From contig NZ_CH672414.1 in assembly GCF_000152785.1 (NCBI RefSeq), positions 1,049,483 through 1,113,482 of the forward strand: a DNA stretch of 64,000 bases, in the 5' to 3' direction. This document shows positions 55,114 to 62,591 of this stretch, in pieces (the stretch's first letter is position 1; every line of letters starts with the position of its first letter). The stretch comes from Yoonia vestfoldensis SKA53. GTDB taxonomy: Bacteria > Pseudomonadota > Alphaproteobacteria > Rhodobacterales > Rhodobacteraceae. Under the pieces are notes generated by a model that saw only the letters and a program-made list of their open reading frames with translations, had not been told where the DNA came from and ran no database searches. A program made the translations under genes and the position numbers.

Positions 55114-55314
55114 AAAATCTCCTCCCAGAAGGTTTTGGCGGGGTCATGCAACATGCACGATCTGCTCAAGGTTGTCGTAAACCTTTTTTAACCACATTCG
55201 AAATACAAAAGAAATACAAAACAACCGGCTAAATCTTCTCGGGCTTTAAAAGCCAACCGCAGTCACTGCAGGCTTTGAACGCTGAACTTTGCACGCCACC
55301 AGACCAAAGGCGGC

Positions 55315-55334
55315 CGCCCCTTTTGACGGGGGCG
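55315..55334 (-). terminator. Possible terminator after the LysM/solute-binding gene
   Basis: CGCCCC (55315-55320) and GGGGCG (55329-55334) form a short GC stem with an 8-base loop, 28 bases after the gene's stop on the minus strand. No T-run. The remaining 55114-55314 holds an AT-rich stretch (probable promoter of the TRAP operon) and a hairpin-prone AAAGCC/GGCTTT pair at 55249-55276. Confidence 0.35.
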
Positions 55335-55361
55335 ACCTGACTGTCCCCCGGGAGAGAAGGA

Positions 55362-56426
55362 TCAGTTTTCCAAGCTGGCCTGAATACCCGCACGCACGAT
55401 CGAGAACCATTCCCCCGTCAGGCGCAATTGTTCCAGCCCCGCGTTCATCGCAGGCAGGGCGGCATTGGCCTCGGGGTTGGTCTTGGCCACAAAGACATGC
55501 AGCGTCGCGGTCGTGGTCAGCGCATCCAGCGACACGACCCTTTCGGAAATCGCCAGGCTGCGCATGTCATCTTCGGCAGGCAGCGCATCATAGGTGACGA
55601 CATCGACAGCGCCCGCTTCGAGCAGGCGCCAGCACTCCAGCTGACTGACCCGCGTCATCGTGATCTCTGGTTCTGTCAGGCCTTCGGCTTCCATGTCAAA
55701 GGTGAACCATGCATCGGGCCGACAGATTCGCGCGCCCAGCAGATCGGCATGGTCTGTCGCGCCGTCATAGGGGCTGCCCGCCAGCGTGTAATACCCGACC
55801 AGCGCGTCATAGAACGGGTCGGAATGGTTGAAATCGGTGCAGCGATACGCATTGGGCGGCGACAGGATTTCAACGCGGTCGCAATCGGGCTTGAACCACG
55901 GAAAGGCCATATCGACAGCGCCCGACGGCAGCAGGCTGTCCAGCTGCGCGTTCCAATCGTTCACGAAGAAGAAATTGACCTCTTGTGCGGGATTGCCCAG
56001 CTCGAGCGCGCGCAGCACCAATTGGGTGAACAGCCCGCCGCCGGGCAAGTCCTTGTCGGTGAATGGCGCATAGCCGCTTGCTGTCACGATGCGCAGCGGG
56101 CGGTCGGCTGTCACCGGTACGAGCGCTGCGGCTTGGTTGGCCGCGGGCGCCGCAGATGGCAATGACCCGTCCGCGCAAGGGATCGTGATCACCTGCCCGG
56201 TTTCAACCAGATTGGGTGACCGCAGAACATGCGCATTGGCGTTGAACAACACCTGAAAACCGCCTTGAACCCCCGTCGCTTTGGCGATCTTGCTCAGCGT
56301 ATCGCCTCGGACGATCGTGTACCGGCTGCATAAGTCCTGCGCCTGAGCTGCGTGACTACCGCCCAGCACCAGACCGGCCGATATCGCTAGCGCCATGGCC
56401 AAAGCCGAAGCGGTCTTGAATGCCAT
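55362..56426 (-). CDS. LysM domain fused to family-3 solute-binding protein
   Basis: 354 aa from ATG 56426 (ATG 56444 adds six residues). Signal peptide ending about AQA before QDLCSRY. LysM domain at about 33-85: CSRYTIVRGDTLSKIAKATG, then LVETGQVITIPCADG, with flanking cysteines. After an alanine-rich linker comes a SBP_bac_3-like domain: PLRIVTASGYAPFTDKDLPGGG, NFFFVNDWNAQLDSLLPSGAVDMAFPWFKPD, TYDALPAEDDMRSLA. LysM binds peptidoglycan, so the domain pair suggests a wall-anchored sensor or receptor rather than a free transporter subunit; no permease adjoins it. Next gene on the strand is the TRAP binding protein. Confidence 0.85.
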   Translation of the reverse strand: MAFKTASALAMALAISAGLVLGGSHAAQAQDLCSRYTIVRGDTLSKIAKATGVQGGFQVLFNANAHVLRSPNLVETGQVITIPCADGSLPSAAPAANQAAALVPVTADRPLRIVTASGYAPFTDKDLPGGGLFTQLVLRALELGNPAQEVNFFFVNDWNAQLDSLLPSGAVDMAFPWFKPDCDRVEILSPPNAYRCTDFNHSDPFYDALVGYYTLAGSPYDGATDHADLLGARICRPDAWFTFDMEAEGLTEPEITMTRVSQLECWRLLEAGAVDVVTYDALPAEDDMRSLAISERVVSLDALTTTATLHVFVAKTNPEANAALPAMNAGLEQLRLTGEWFSIVRAGIQASLEN

Positions 56427-56682
56427 ACCCGTCGTGGTCACCATGGGGTTTGCCTTTCTATGGTCGGTTTCCTGTCCCTCGACTATCCCGCAGAAAAAGG
56501 CGAAATGTTGACCAAATCTGCGAAAAGACCGATCTGGACCGCCCAGACCGCTGCTTTGTTGTCGAATGCGACCGATCCATTGGCGCGGGTCATTTCAGCG
56601 CCTCACGCATTCGTGGCGCGTTCAGGGTTGTTTTCAGGGGGCCAAGGCTGGTCTAACGTCGCAGGAACGCGAAAAGGATGAC

Positions 56683-57528
56683 ATGATGACCGACCACAAA
56701 CCCTATACCCCCCCCAAAGTCTGGACATGGGACGCCGAAAGCGGTGGCAAATTCGCCAGCATCAACCGGCCCATCGCAGGCGCGACCCATGACAAGGACC
56801 GCCCGCAGGGCGAGCATCCGCTGCAACTTTATTCGCTGGCGACACCCAATGGCGTCAAGGTCACTGTCATGCTCGAAGAATTGCTGGCCGCAGGTCACAA
56901 GGGCGCGGAATATGACGCCTGGCTGATCGACATCAACAAAGGCGACCAGTTCAGCAGCGGTTTTGTGGGCGTGAACCCCAATTCCAAGATCCCCGCCTTG
57001 TTCGATAGTGACACCGGCCTGCGCGTGTTCGAAAGCGGCGCGATCCTGCTGTATCTGGCGGAAAAATTCGGGGCGTTCCTGCCTACGGACATCGCAGGCC
57101 GGACCGAGACGCTCAACTGGCTGTTCTGGCTGCAAGGCTCTGCGCCCTATCTGGGCGGCGGGTTCGGGCATTTCTACGCCTATGCGCCGGAAAAATTCGA
57201 ATATCCGATCAACCGTTTCGCGATGGAAACCAAGCGCCAGCTGGATGTGCTGGACCGGCAATTGGCCGATCACGCCTATATCGCGGGTGACAGCTATACG
57301 ATTGCGGATATGGCGATTGCGCCGTGGTACGGGCGGCTGGTCAAAGGCGGGGCTTATGGCGATGCCGCGACCTTCCTTGATACGGCATCTTATAAAAACG
57401 TGAACCGTTGGGCTGATGCGGTTCTGGCACGGCCTGCCTATATCCGCGGGCAAAAGGTCAACCGCACATGGGGCGAGCCGCATGAACAGCTGCCCGAACG
57501 GCACGCGGCCAGCGATTTCGACACATAA
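56683..57528 (+). CDS. yghU: YghU-type glutathione S-transferase (disulfide-bond reductase)
   Basis: 281 aa from ATG 56683 (AAAAGGA upstream; ATG 56686 also fits). Closely follows E. coli YghU throughout: KVWTWDAESGGKFASINRP, HPLQLYSLATPNGVKVTVML, GDQFSSGFVGVNPNSKIPAL, LGGGFGHFYAYAPEKFEYPI and NEQ-like HEQLPERHAASDF end. Nu-class enzymes bind two glutathiones and reduce disulfides. Transcribed divergently from the LysM/solute-binding gene. Confidence 0.93.
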   Translation: MMTDHKPYTPPKVWTWDAESGGKFASINRPIAGATHDKDRPQGEHPLQLYSLATPNGVKVTVMLEELLAAGHKGAEYDAWLIDINKGDQFSSGFVGVNPNSKIPALFDSDTGLRVFESGAILLYLAEKFGAFLPTDIAGRTETLNWLFWLQGSAPYLGGGFGHFYAYAPEKFEYPINRFAMETKRQLDVLDRQLADHAYIAGDSYTIADMAIAPWYGRLVKGGAYGDAATFLDTASYKNVNRWADAVLARPAYIRGQKVNRTWGEPHEQLPERHAASDFDT

Positions 57529-57552
57529 ACAGACTGTTGCGGTCCGGCGATA

Positions 57553-57575
57553 GCGGGGGTGAATTTCGCCCCCGC
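57553..57575 (+). terminator. GC hairpin after yghU
   Basis: GCGGGGG (57553-57559) and CCCCCGC (57569-57575) with a 9-base loop, 24 bases after the stop. No T-run follows. Confidence 0.5.
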
Positions 57576-57629
57576 CCTTGCGCCTGACGGGCAATGGCCC
57601 CATGTCCGCCCGACAAAGGTGGAGTCCGC

Positions 57630-58547
57630 ATGTTAACTTATCTTATTCTGATCGGCGGCTTGCTTGGCCTGTTTCTGGGTGGAGACTGGCTGGTCAAAGG
57701 CGCAAGCGGTCTGGCGCTGCGCTTTGGCGTGGCACCGATAATCGTCGGCGCAGTTGTCGTGGGCTTTGGCACATCGACACCTGAATTGCTGGTGTCATTG
57801 CAAGCGGCGCTGGGCGGGCAGCCGGGCATCGCCATCGGCAATGTCATCGGGTCCAATATTGCCAATATCCTGCTGGTGCTGGGAACGGCGGCGCTCATCG
57901 GGCCGCTGGTTTTGACCTTTGCAGATGTCCGCAAAGATCTGCTTTGGATGACAGGCGCGGTCTTGTTCCTGCCCTATGCCTTCTGGTCGGGCGAGGTGAG
58001 CCATGTCGAAGGGCTGGTGTTGATCGGCGCACTGGCGGTTTATCTGTTCATCAGCCTGAAAGGATCGCGGGGCGAGGTAGACGACATCGACGCCCCCACC
58101 AGCCTGTGGATCGGTGGCGGGCTGACCATACTGGGTCTGGTCACGGTCATGGTCGGCGCGCATTATCTGGTGCAAAGCGCCAGCATCATCGCCCGCCAGT
58201 TCGGCGTGTCAGAGGCGATGATCGGGCTCAGCATCGTGGCCATCGGCACATCGCTGCCGGAACTTGCCACCACGGTGATGGCCGCGATCCGCGGCGAACG
58301 CGATATCGCGCTGGGCAATATCGTGGGGTCCAACATTTTCAACATTCTCGCCATTCTGGGGATCACAGCGGTGGTGACACCTATTCCGGTCGATGCGCGG
58401 TTCTTGAACGTGGACACGCCTGTCGTGATCGGGATCACGCTGTTGTTGCTGGCGCTGGTCTATTTCGTCGGCCGGATGAACCGGCTGGTCGGGGGCGGGA
58501 TGCTGGTGGCCTATGTCGCCTATATCGCCCTGACGGCCGGTCTCTGA
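57630..58547 (+). CDS. Calcium/sodium antiporter, CaCA family (YrbG-like)
   Basis: 305 aa from ATG 57630 with GGAG upstream. Two inverted-repeat halves each with the alpha-repeat: GFGTSTPELLVSLQAAL with IGNVIGSNIANILLVLG, and AIGTSLPELATTVMAAI with LGNIVGSNIFNILAILG. About ten membrane segments. Exchanges Ca2+ for Na+ (or K+/H+) across the inner membrane; ion preference not readable. Confidence 0.92.
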   Translation: MLTYLILIGGLLGLFLGGDWLVKGASGLALRFGVAPIIVGAVVVGFGTSTPELLVSLQAALGGQPGIAIGNVIGSNIANILLVLGTAALIGPLVLTFADVRKDLLWMTGAVLFLPYAFWSGEVSHVEGLVLIGALAVYLFISLKGSRGEVDDIDAPTSLWIGGGLTILGLVTVMVGAHYLVQSASIIARQFGVSEAMIGLSIVAIGTSLPELATTVMAAIRGERDIALGNIVGSNIFNILAILGITAVVTPIPVDARFLNVDTPVVIGITLLLLALVYFVGRMNRLVGGGMLVAYVAYIALTAGL

Positions 58548-58554
58548 AAGAAAG

Positions 58555-58580
58555 TTGCGACAAAACACCTTTTTGCGACA
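58555..58580 (+). repeat. Pair of TTGCGACA direct repeats
   Basis: TTGCGACA at 58555-58562 and 58573-58580, 18 bases start to start, upstream of the predicted ilv promoter. Possible activator sites; no regulator assigned. Confidence 0.35.
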
Positions 58581-58598
58581 TTTTCTCCAGCGGGGCGG

Positions 58599-58627
58599 TT
58601 GACCGCCCTGCGAAGTCGCTCTAGAAC
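58599..58627 (+). promoter_or_regulatory. Predicted promoter of the ilv leader and operon
   Basis: TTGACC (58599-58604), 17-base spacer, TAGAAC (58622-58627). Transcription would start about 58634, leaving a short untranslated lead of about 14 bases before the leader peptide. The -35 box overlaps the GGGCGG/CCGCCC hairpin at 58593-58608. Confidence 0.55.
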
Positions 58628-58647
58628 CTGCCACAGCAAAAGGAAAT

Positions 58648-58698
58648 ATGATGATTGTCGTCGTACTAATCGTGGATCACATGCGCATGGGCCGGTAA
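58648..58698 (+). CDS. ilvBN leader peptide (attenuator sensor)
   Basis: Sixteen codons, MMIVVVLIVDHMRMGR, preceded by AAAAGGAAA. Codons 3-9 are Ile, Val, Val, Val, Leu, Ile, Val: exactly the amino acids made by the ilv pathway. The stop is TAA at 58696. It lies 89 bases before ilvB with a terminator in between. Ribosome stalling at these codons when branched-chain aminoacyl-tRNAs are scarce would change RNA folding and allow read-through into ilvBN, as in the classic enterobacterial ilv leaders. Confidence 0.88.
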   Translation: MMIVVVLIVDHMRMGR

Positions 58699-58725
58699 CG
58701 GATTTTCCATAATGACCCCATGCGC
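58683..58725 (+). promoter_or_regulatory. Alternative hairpin of the ilv attenuator
   Basis: GCGCATGGG (58683-58691, inside the last leader codons) is fully complementary to CCCATGCGC (58717-58725). The second arm shares base 58725 with the 5' arm of the terminator. A ribosome reaching the leader stop would cover the first arm; one stalled at the Val/Ile codons would leave it free. The exact antiterminator pairing is not settled by eye. Confidence 0.6.
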
Positions 58726-58750
58726 CCCCGACAAAATCGGGGGTTTTTTT
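58725..58750 (+). terminator. Attenuator terminator before ilvB
   Basis: CCCCCGA (58725-58731), loop CAAAA, TCGGGGG (58737-58743), then seven T residues (58744-58750). A textbook rho-independent terminator 37 bases before the ilvB start. Confidence 0.93.
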
Positions 58751-58787
58751 ATGCCGGATGCAACGAAACGGATAGGACACCAGAGCA

Positions 58788-60539
58788 ATGAGCAAAACCA
58801 TGACCGGCGCAAAAATGGTCGTACAGGCCCTGATTGATCAGGGCGTGGATGTCGTGTTTGGGTATCCCGGCGGGGCCGTCCTGCCGATCTATGACGAATT
58901 GTTCCAGCAGGAAAAGATCAAGCATGTGCTGGTGCGCCACGAGCAGGCCGCCGTCCATGCCGCCGAAGGCTATGCGCGCTCAACCGGCAAGCCGGGTGTG
59001 GCGCTGGTGACATCCGGCCCCGGTGCAACCAATGCTGTGACCGGCCTGACCGATGCGCTGATGGATAGCATCCCGATCATCGTGCTGACCGGCCAGGTGC
59101 CGACCTTCATGATCGGGTCAGATGCGTTCCAAGAGGCCGATACAGTCGGCATCACGCGGCCCTGCACCAAGCATAACTGGCTGGTCAAGGATACCGAGAA
59201 ACTGTCAGCCACCCTGCACGAGGCGTTTCACGTCGCCCTGTCCGGCCGCCCCGGCCCGGTGCTGATCGACATTCCCAAGGATGTGCAATTCGCCACTGGC
59301 ACCTACACCGAGGCACGCCAGGTCGAAACCCATTACAATCCCCAGGTCAAAGGCGATCTGGCGATGATCACCGAATTGGCCAAGGCGATGGAAACCGCCA
59401 AACGGCCCGTGTTCTATACCGGCGGCGGCGTGATCAATTCCGGCACTGCCGCGTCGCAATTGCTGCGCGAACTGGTGGCGGCGACCGGTTTTCCGATCAC
59501 CTCGACCCTGATGGGTCTGGGGGCCTATCCGGCCTCGGGCGACAATTGGTTGGGGATGCTGGGGATGCATGGCCTGTATGAGGCCAATATGGCGATGCAC
59601 GACTGTGATCTGATGATCAATATCGGCGCGCGCTTTGATGACCGGATCACGGGGCGAATCGACGCCTTTAGCCCACGCTCGAAAAAGGCACATATCGACA
59701 TCGACGCCTCCTCGATCAACAAGGTGGTGCATGCCGATTTCCCGATCCTGGGCGATGTGGCCCATGTGCTCGAAGATTTGCTGAACGTCTGGAAGGCCCG
59801 CGGGCGCAAGACCAACACCGAAGGTCTGGCCAAATGGTGGGGCCAGATCAAGGAATGGCGCGCTGTCGATTGCCTGAAGTTCACCCAGCAAGGCAAGATT
59901 ATAAAACCACAATATGCGTTAGAGCGGCTCGAAGCCCTGACCAAAAAGCACGACCGCTATATCTGCACCGAGGTTGGCCAGCACCAGATGTGGGCCGCGC
60001 AATATCTGGGGTTCGAGGACCCCAACCGCTGGATGACATCGGGTGGCCTTGGCACCATGGGCTACGGTTTTCCCGCATCCATCGGCGTGCAAATGGCCCA
60101 TCCGGACGCGCTGGTCATCAACGTGGCAGGCGAGGCGTCGTGGCTGATGAACATGCAAGAATTGGGCACAGCGATGCAGTACCGTTTGCCGGTCAAGCAA
60201 TTCATCCTCAACAACGAACGGCTGGGCATGGTGCGGCAATGGCAGGAATTGCTGCATGGTGAACGCTATTCCTCCAGCTGGTCGGAATCCCTGCCCGATT
60301 TCGTGAAACTGGCCGAGGCATTCGGCGCCAAGGGCATTTTGTGCAGCGATCCTGACACGCTGGATGATGCGATCATGGAAATGCTGACCCATAAAGGGCC
60401 GGTCCTGTTCGATTGTCTGGTCGAAAAGCATGAAAACTGCTTCCCGATGATCCCGTCGGGCAAACCACATAATGAAATGCTGCTCGGCGATGCCTCGACA
60501 AAGGATGCCATCCAGGCCGGTGGCGCGGTGCTGGTGTAA
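58788..60539 (+). CDS. ilvB: Acetolactate synthase large subunit
   Basis: 583 aa, ThDP enzyme. First common step of Val, Leu and Ile synthesis. N-terminal GAKMVVQALIDQGVDVVFGYPGGAVLPIYDEL with the catalytic glutamate in VRHEQAAVHAAEGYAR; FAD-binding middle domain; C-terminal ThDP domain with VAGEASWLMNMQELGTA and NNERLGMVRQWQEL. The gene is controlled by the leader-peptide attenuator directly upstream. Confidence 0.97.
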   Translation: MSKTMTGAKMVVQALIDQGVDVVFGYPGGAVLPIYDELFQQEKIKHVLVRHEQAAVHAAEGYARSTGKPGVALVTSGPGATNAVTGLTDALMDSIPIIVLTGQVPTFMIGSDAFQEADTVGITRPCTKHNWLVKDTEKLSATLHEAFHVALSGRPGPVLIDIPKDVQFATGTYTEARQVETHYNPQVKGDLAMITELAKAMETAKRPVFYTGGGVINSGTAASQLLRELVAATGFPITSTLMGLGAYPASGDNWLGMLGMHGLYEANMAMHDCDLMINIGARFDDRITGRIDAFSPRSKKAHIDIDASSINKVVHADFPILGDVAHVLEDLLNVWKARGRKTNTEGLAKWWGQIKEWRAVDCLKFTQQGKIIKPQYALERLEALTKKHDRYICTEVGQHQMWAAQYLGFEDPNRWMTSGGLGTMGYGFPASIGVQMAHPDALVINVAGEASWLMNMQELGTAMQYRLPVKQFILNNERLGMVRQWQELLHGERYSSSWSESLPDFVKLAEAFGAKGILCSDPDTLDDAIMEMLTHKGPVLFDCLVEKHENCFPMIPSGKPHNEMLLGDASTKDAIQAGGAVLV

Positions 60540-60570
60540 GCCAGATCAATTCAAGGATAAGGACACCAAC

Positions 60571-61134
60571 ATGTCACCGCTGAAAATCAAAAAAGGCTCG
60601 ACCAGCCATTCCGCCTATGACCTGCGGCCGAGCTATTCCGACACGGTGGAACGGCACACTCTGGCCGTTCTGGTGGAAAACGAACCGGGTGTGTTGGCCC
60701 GCGTCATCGGGCTCTTCGCTGGCCGCGGCTATAACATCGAAAGCCTGACCGTCGCCGAAGTCGACCATCAGGGCCACCGGTCGCGCATCACCATCGTGAC
60801 CACCGGCACACCGCAGATCATCATCCAGATCAAGGCGCAGCTGGGCCGCATCATCGACGTGCATAAGGTCAACGACCTGACCGTCGAAGGGCCAAGCGTG
60901 GAACGTGAACTGGGGTTGTTCAAGGTCGCAGGCAAAGGCGAACACCGCGTCGAAGCCCTGCGGCTGGCCGATATCTTCCGCGCCAATGTGGTGGACAGCA
61001 CGCTGGAATCCTTCGTGTTCGAAATCACCGGCACGCCCGAAAAAATCGACGCTTTCGCCGATCTGATGCGCCCCTTGGGCCTGCAAGAGGTGGCCCGCAC
61101 CGGTGTCGCCGCCTTGTCGCGGGGCGCGGTCTGA
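60571..61134 (+). CDS. ilvN: Acetolactate synthase small (regulatory) subunit
   Basis: 187 aa from ATG 60571; the ORF upstream overlaps ilvB in another frame. ACT domain with HTLAVLVENEPGVLARVIG and FAGRGYNIESLTVAEVD, where valine binds for feedback inhibition, followed by the C-terminal activation domain (DIFRANVVDSTLESFVFEITG). It has an N-terminal extension of about 25 residues relative to E. coli IlvH. Starts 31 bases after ilvB. Confidence 0.96.
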   Translation: MSPLKIKKGSTSHSAYDLRPSYSDTVERHTLAVLVENEPGVLARVIGLFAGRGYNIESLTVAEVDHQGHRSRITIVTTGTPQIIIQIKAQLGRIIDVHKVNDLTVEGPSVERELGLFKVAGKGEHRVEALRLADIFRANVVDSTLESFVFEITGTPEKIDAFADLMRPLGLQEVARTGVAALSRGAV

Positions 61135-61158
61135 TCCGCCGCGCTGCGCGCGCCGGAG

Positions 61159-61191
61159 GCCTCCGGCGGGAGTACTTATAGAAATAAGAAG
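61159..61191 (+). repeat. Dispersed intergenic element, copy 7
   Basis: GCCTCCGGCGGG head, AGTACTTATA middle (one of the variants), GAAATAAGAAG tail, 24 bases after the ilvN stop, sense. The head is half of an 18-base perfect palindrome, CGCCGGAGGCCTCCGGCG, at 61151-61168. Confidence 0.85.
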
Positions 61192-61215
61192 CTGCGGATC
61201 AACGCCTCTCGCGGC

Positions 61216-61248
61216 TTCTTATTTCCAAAAATACTCCCCGCGCGGAGC
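61216..61248 (-). repeat. Dispersed intergenic element, copy 8
   Basis: Minus-strand copy with GCTCCGCGCGGGG head, AGTATTTTTGG and AAATAAGAA tail, 30 bases after the stop of the EF-hand gene, sense to it. Together with copy 7 it makes an inverted pair: GAAATAAGAAGC (61181-61192) against GCTTCTTATTTC (61214-61225), able to form a stem across both converging transcripts and probably serving as a two-way terminator. Confidence 0.83.
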
Positions 61249-61278
61249 GCACCGAACATCGCGCAGAGATGTGACGGA

Positions 61279-61509
61279 TCAACGCGGCAGGATGCCCGCC
61301 GCCTCGCCCGCGGCGATCTCTGCGGCATCAAGCAAGCCATCGCCATTGATATCGAGCGCAGCGAAATTGTCTTCGGACACTTCGGGGGCCGCGGCCTGCA
61401 CTTCGGGGAAACTGTACTGCCCGTCGCCATTCACATCGATCGCCGTCGATTGCGCCAAGGCGGGCAGCGCCAAAAGCAGGGCAGCGGGGATCAGCAGGTA
61501 TCTGGACAT
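61279..61509 (-). CDS. Secreted EF-hand protein, 76 aa
   Basis: From ATG 61509; the longer ORF from 61623 adds no recognisable sequence. Signal peptide to about residue 19 (ALPALAQ). Two 12-residue EF-hand loops: D25-x-N27-x-D29-x-Q31 to E36, and D53-x-N55-x-D57-x-L59 to E64. The spacing between them (28 residues) suits a paired EF hand. Probably binds calcium in the periplasm; partners unknown. Confidence 0.85.
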   Translation of the reverse strand: MSRYLLIPAALLLALPALAQSTAIDVNGDGQYSFPEVQAAAPEVSEDNFAALDINGDGLLDAAEIAAGEAAGILPR

Positions 61510-61652
61510 TGTCGCCTCCACAGTCTGTTTGATACATTCTATCTGGGCATTTTCTACGCCGAATACCAGTGCCTGCCGATCACTTAGCCGCGCGCCCTTG
61601 CCCCCGCCGCGCGCAGCGGACAAGCTGTGCGCAGCTGACCAAGGATTGCATC

Positions 61653-62591
61653 ATGACACCGCGCAAGATCATTATCGACACAGACCCCGGGCAGGACGAT
61701 GCCGTGGCGATCCTGCTGGCCCTCGCCTCGCCCGAGATCGACCTGCTGGGAATCACCGCCGTGGCGGGCAATGTGCCGCTGCCGCTGACCGAAAAGAACG
61801 CGCGCATCGTGTGCGAACTGGCGGGCCGGCCCGATGTCCGGGTTTTTGCCGGCTGTGACCGCCCGCTGTCGCGCCCATTGGTCACGGCGGAACATGTGCA
61901 TGGCAAGACCGGCCTTGACGGCCCGCAAATGGCAGACCCCACGATGCCGTTGCAGGATCAGCATGCCGTTGATTTCATCATCCAGACGCTGCGCGAAGAA
62001 CCAAGCGGCACGGTGACCTTGGTCCCTGTTGGCCCCTTGACCAATATCGCCACCGCGTTCCAGCGCGCGCCTGATATCATCGCGCGTGTGCGCGAAATCG
62101 TGCTGATGGGTGGCGCCTATTTTGCGGTGGGCAACATCACGCCGGCTGCGGAATTCAACATCTATGTCGATCCCGAAGCAGCCAAGATCGTCTTTGCCGC
62201 CGGTGTGCCGCTGGTCGTCATGCCGCTGGATGTCACGCATAAGGCGCTGACCACGCGCGCGCGGATTGATGCCTTCCGCGCGATGGGCACCCGCGTCGGC
62301 GATATGGTCGCCGCCTGGACCGATTTTTTCGAACGTTTCGATATGGCGAAATACGGATCAGAGGGCGCGCCTTTGCATGACCCCTGCACTGTCGCCTATC
62401 TGATCGACCCCAGCCTGTTCAGCGGCCGGCTGATCAATGTGGAAATCGAGACAGGGTCGGAGCTGACCCTCGGCATGACCGTGGCCGATTGGTGGGGCGT
62501 CACCGACCGCCCCAAGAACGCGCTGTTCATCGGCGATATTGATGCCGAAGGGTTTTATGCGCTGCTGGCAGAAAGACTGGCGCGGTTATGA
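61653..62591 (+). CDS. Inosine/uridine-preferring nucleoside hydrolase
   Basis: 312 aa from ATG 61653 (AAGGATT upstream). Calcium-binding cluster DTDPGQDD at residues 9-16, LMGGAYFAVGNITPAAEFNIYVDPEA, and VMPLDVTHKAL, all typical of the IunH/RihA group. Splits ribonucleosides to base and ribose for salvage. Nearest specificity cannot be set. Divergent from the EF-hand gene; overlaps selO by four bases (ATGA). Confidence 0.93.
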   Translation: MTPRKIIIDTDPGQDDAVAILLALASPEIDLLGITAVAGNVPLPLTEKNARIVCELAGRPDVRVFAGCDRPLSRPLVTAEHVHGKTGLDGPQMADPTMPLQDQHAVDFIIQTLREEPSGTVTLVPVGPLTNIATAFQRAPDIIARVREIVLMGGAYFAVGNITPAAEFNIYVDPEAAKIVFAAGVPLVVMPLDVTHKALTTRARIDAFRAMGTRVGDMVAAWTDFFERFDMAKYGSEGAPLHDPCTVAYLIDPSLFSGRLINVEIETGSELTLGMTVADWWGVTDRPKNALFIGDIDAEGFYALLAERLARL

